A stretch of DNA of 64,000 nt from positions 1 through 64,000 of the forward strand of contig CAUYLG010051167.1 in the NCBI GenBank assembly GCA_963573385.1, given 5' to 3'. This stretch comes from Cacajao melanocephalus (Eukaryota; Chordata; Mammalia; Primates; Pitheciidae). The notes beneath the pieces were generated by a model. It saw only the letters and a program-made list of their open reading frames with translations. It had not been told where the DNA came from and searched no databases. Positions 63,961 through 64,000 of this stretch are shown one piece after another; the stretch's first letter is position 1, and each line of letters opens with the position of its first letter. The position numbers and the translations under genes were made by a program.

Positions 63961-64000
63961 ACATGCCTGCTTTTTAGAAGGCCCCAAACACTTTCCCTTG

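Larger units (their letters stand above)
56831..64000. other. Intergenic DNA downstream of MBD2
   Basis: No gene was found. The stretch contains an L2/MIR cluster (58330-59735), an antisense MIR (60410), a MER1 (60989), an L1-type 3' UTR fragment split by an Alu (62800-63440), an 86-bp tandem duplication (63446-63617) and a partial Alu at the edge. 56830-58300, 59740-60400 and 61340-62790 are unique-looking with no supported feature. Confidence 0.75.

Overview
This is primate nuclear DNA, most likely human. It is AT-rich and intron-dominated, and it carries 24 recognisable Alu copies plus old L1, L2, MIR and hAT-type repeats. None of the long open frames is a free-standing gene. The only gene I can support is MBD2 (methyl-CpG-binding domain protein 2), read on the + strand. 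The window enters it in intron 1, so the promoter, CpG island and exon 1 lie upstream, and the gene ends near 56,830.

The coding exons are exon 2 (7445-7604), exon 3 (22661-22798), exon 4 (45901-45991), exon 5 (47345-47522) and exon 6 (51743-51881, stop codon at 51867-51869). The non-coding last exon 7 runs from 56352 to about 56830. Phases join without error and give residues 181 (split) to 411 of the 411-residue protein: the second half of the methyl-CpG-binding domain, the disordered linker that contacts the NuRD histone deacetylase core, and the C-terminal coiled coil that pairs with GATAD2A/p66. MBD2 thus reads methylated CpG and brings NuRD to it.

The most biologically telling element is in intron 2. 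An old L2 retrotransposon (about 9500-9935) holds a splice acceptor, an open frame of exactly 68 codons in the phase left by exon 2, and poly(A) signals. Joined to exon 2 (ending at residue 234) this gives 302 residues, the length I recall for the short testis/stem-cell isoform of MBD2 that lacks the NuRD-binding C-terminus. A second, 40-nt exon-like segment at 7898-7937 would act as a poison exon.

Other structure not explained by common repeats: a decayed reverse-transcriptase-like reading frame in intron 3 (about 23830-24310) resembling DIRS-type elements; a palindromic rearrangement scar at 34342-34530 that includes a copy of an L1 segment 1.6 kb away; an Alu carrying a 22-bp patch identical to unique intron sequence 2.6 kb downstream; a tandem Alu insertion with three copies of one target site; a 25-bp inverted repeat at 43976-44070; a perfect 14-bp hairpin at 16633-16665; and an 86-bp tandem duplication near the right edge.

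From about 56830 to 64000 the sequence is intergenic, filled with L2, MIR, MER1, L1 and Alu remnants. I saw no tRNA, rRNA, snoRNA, CRISPR array or second protein-coding gene.
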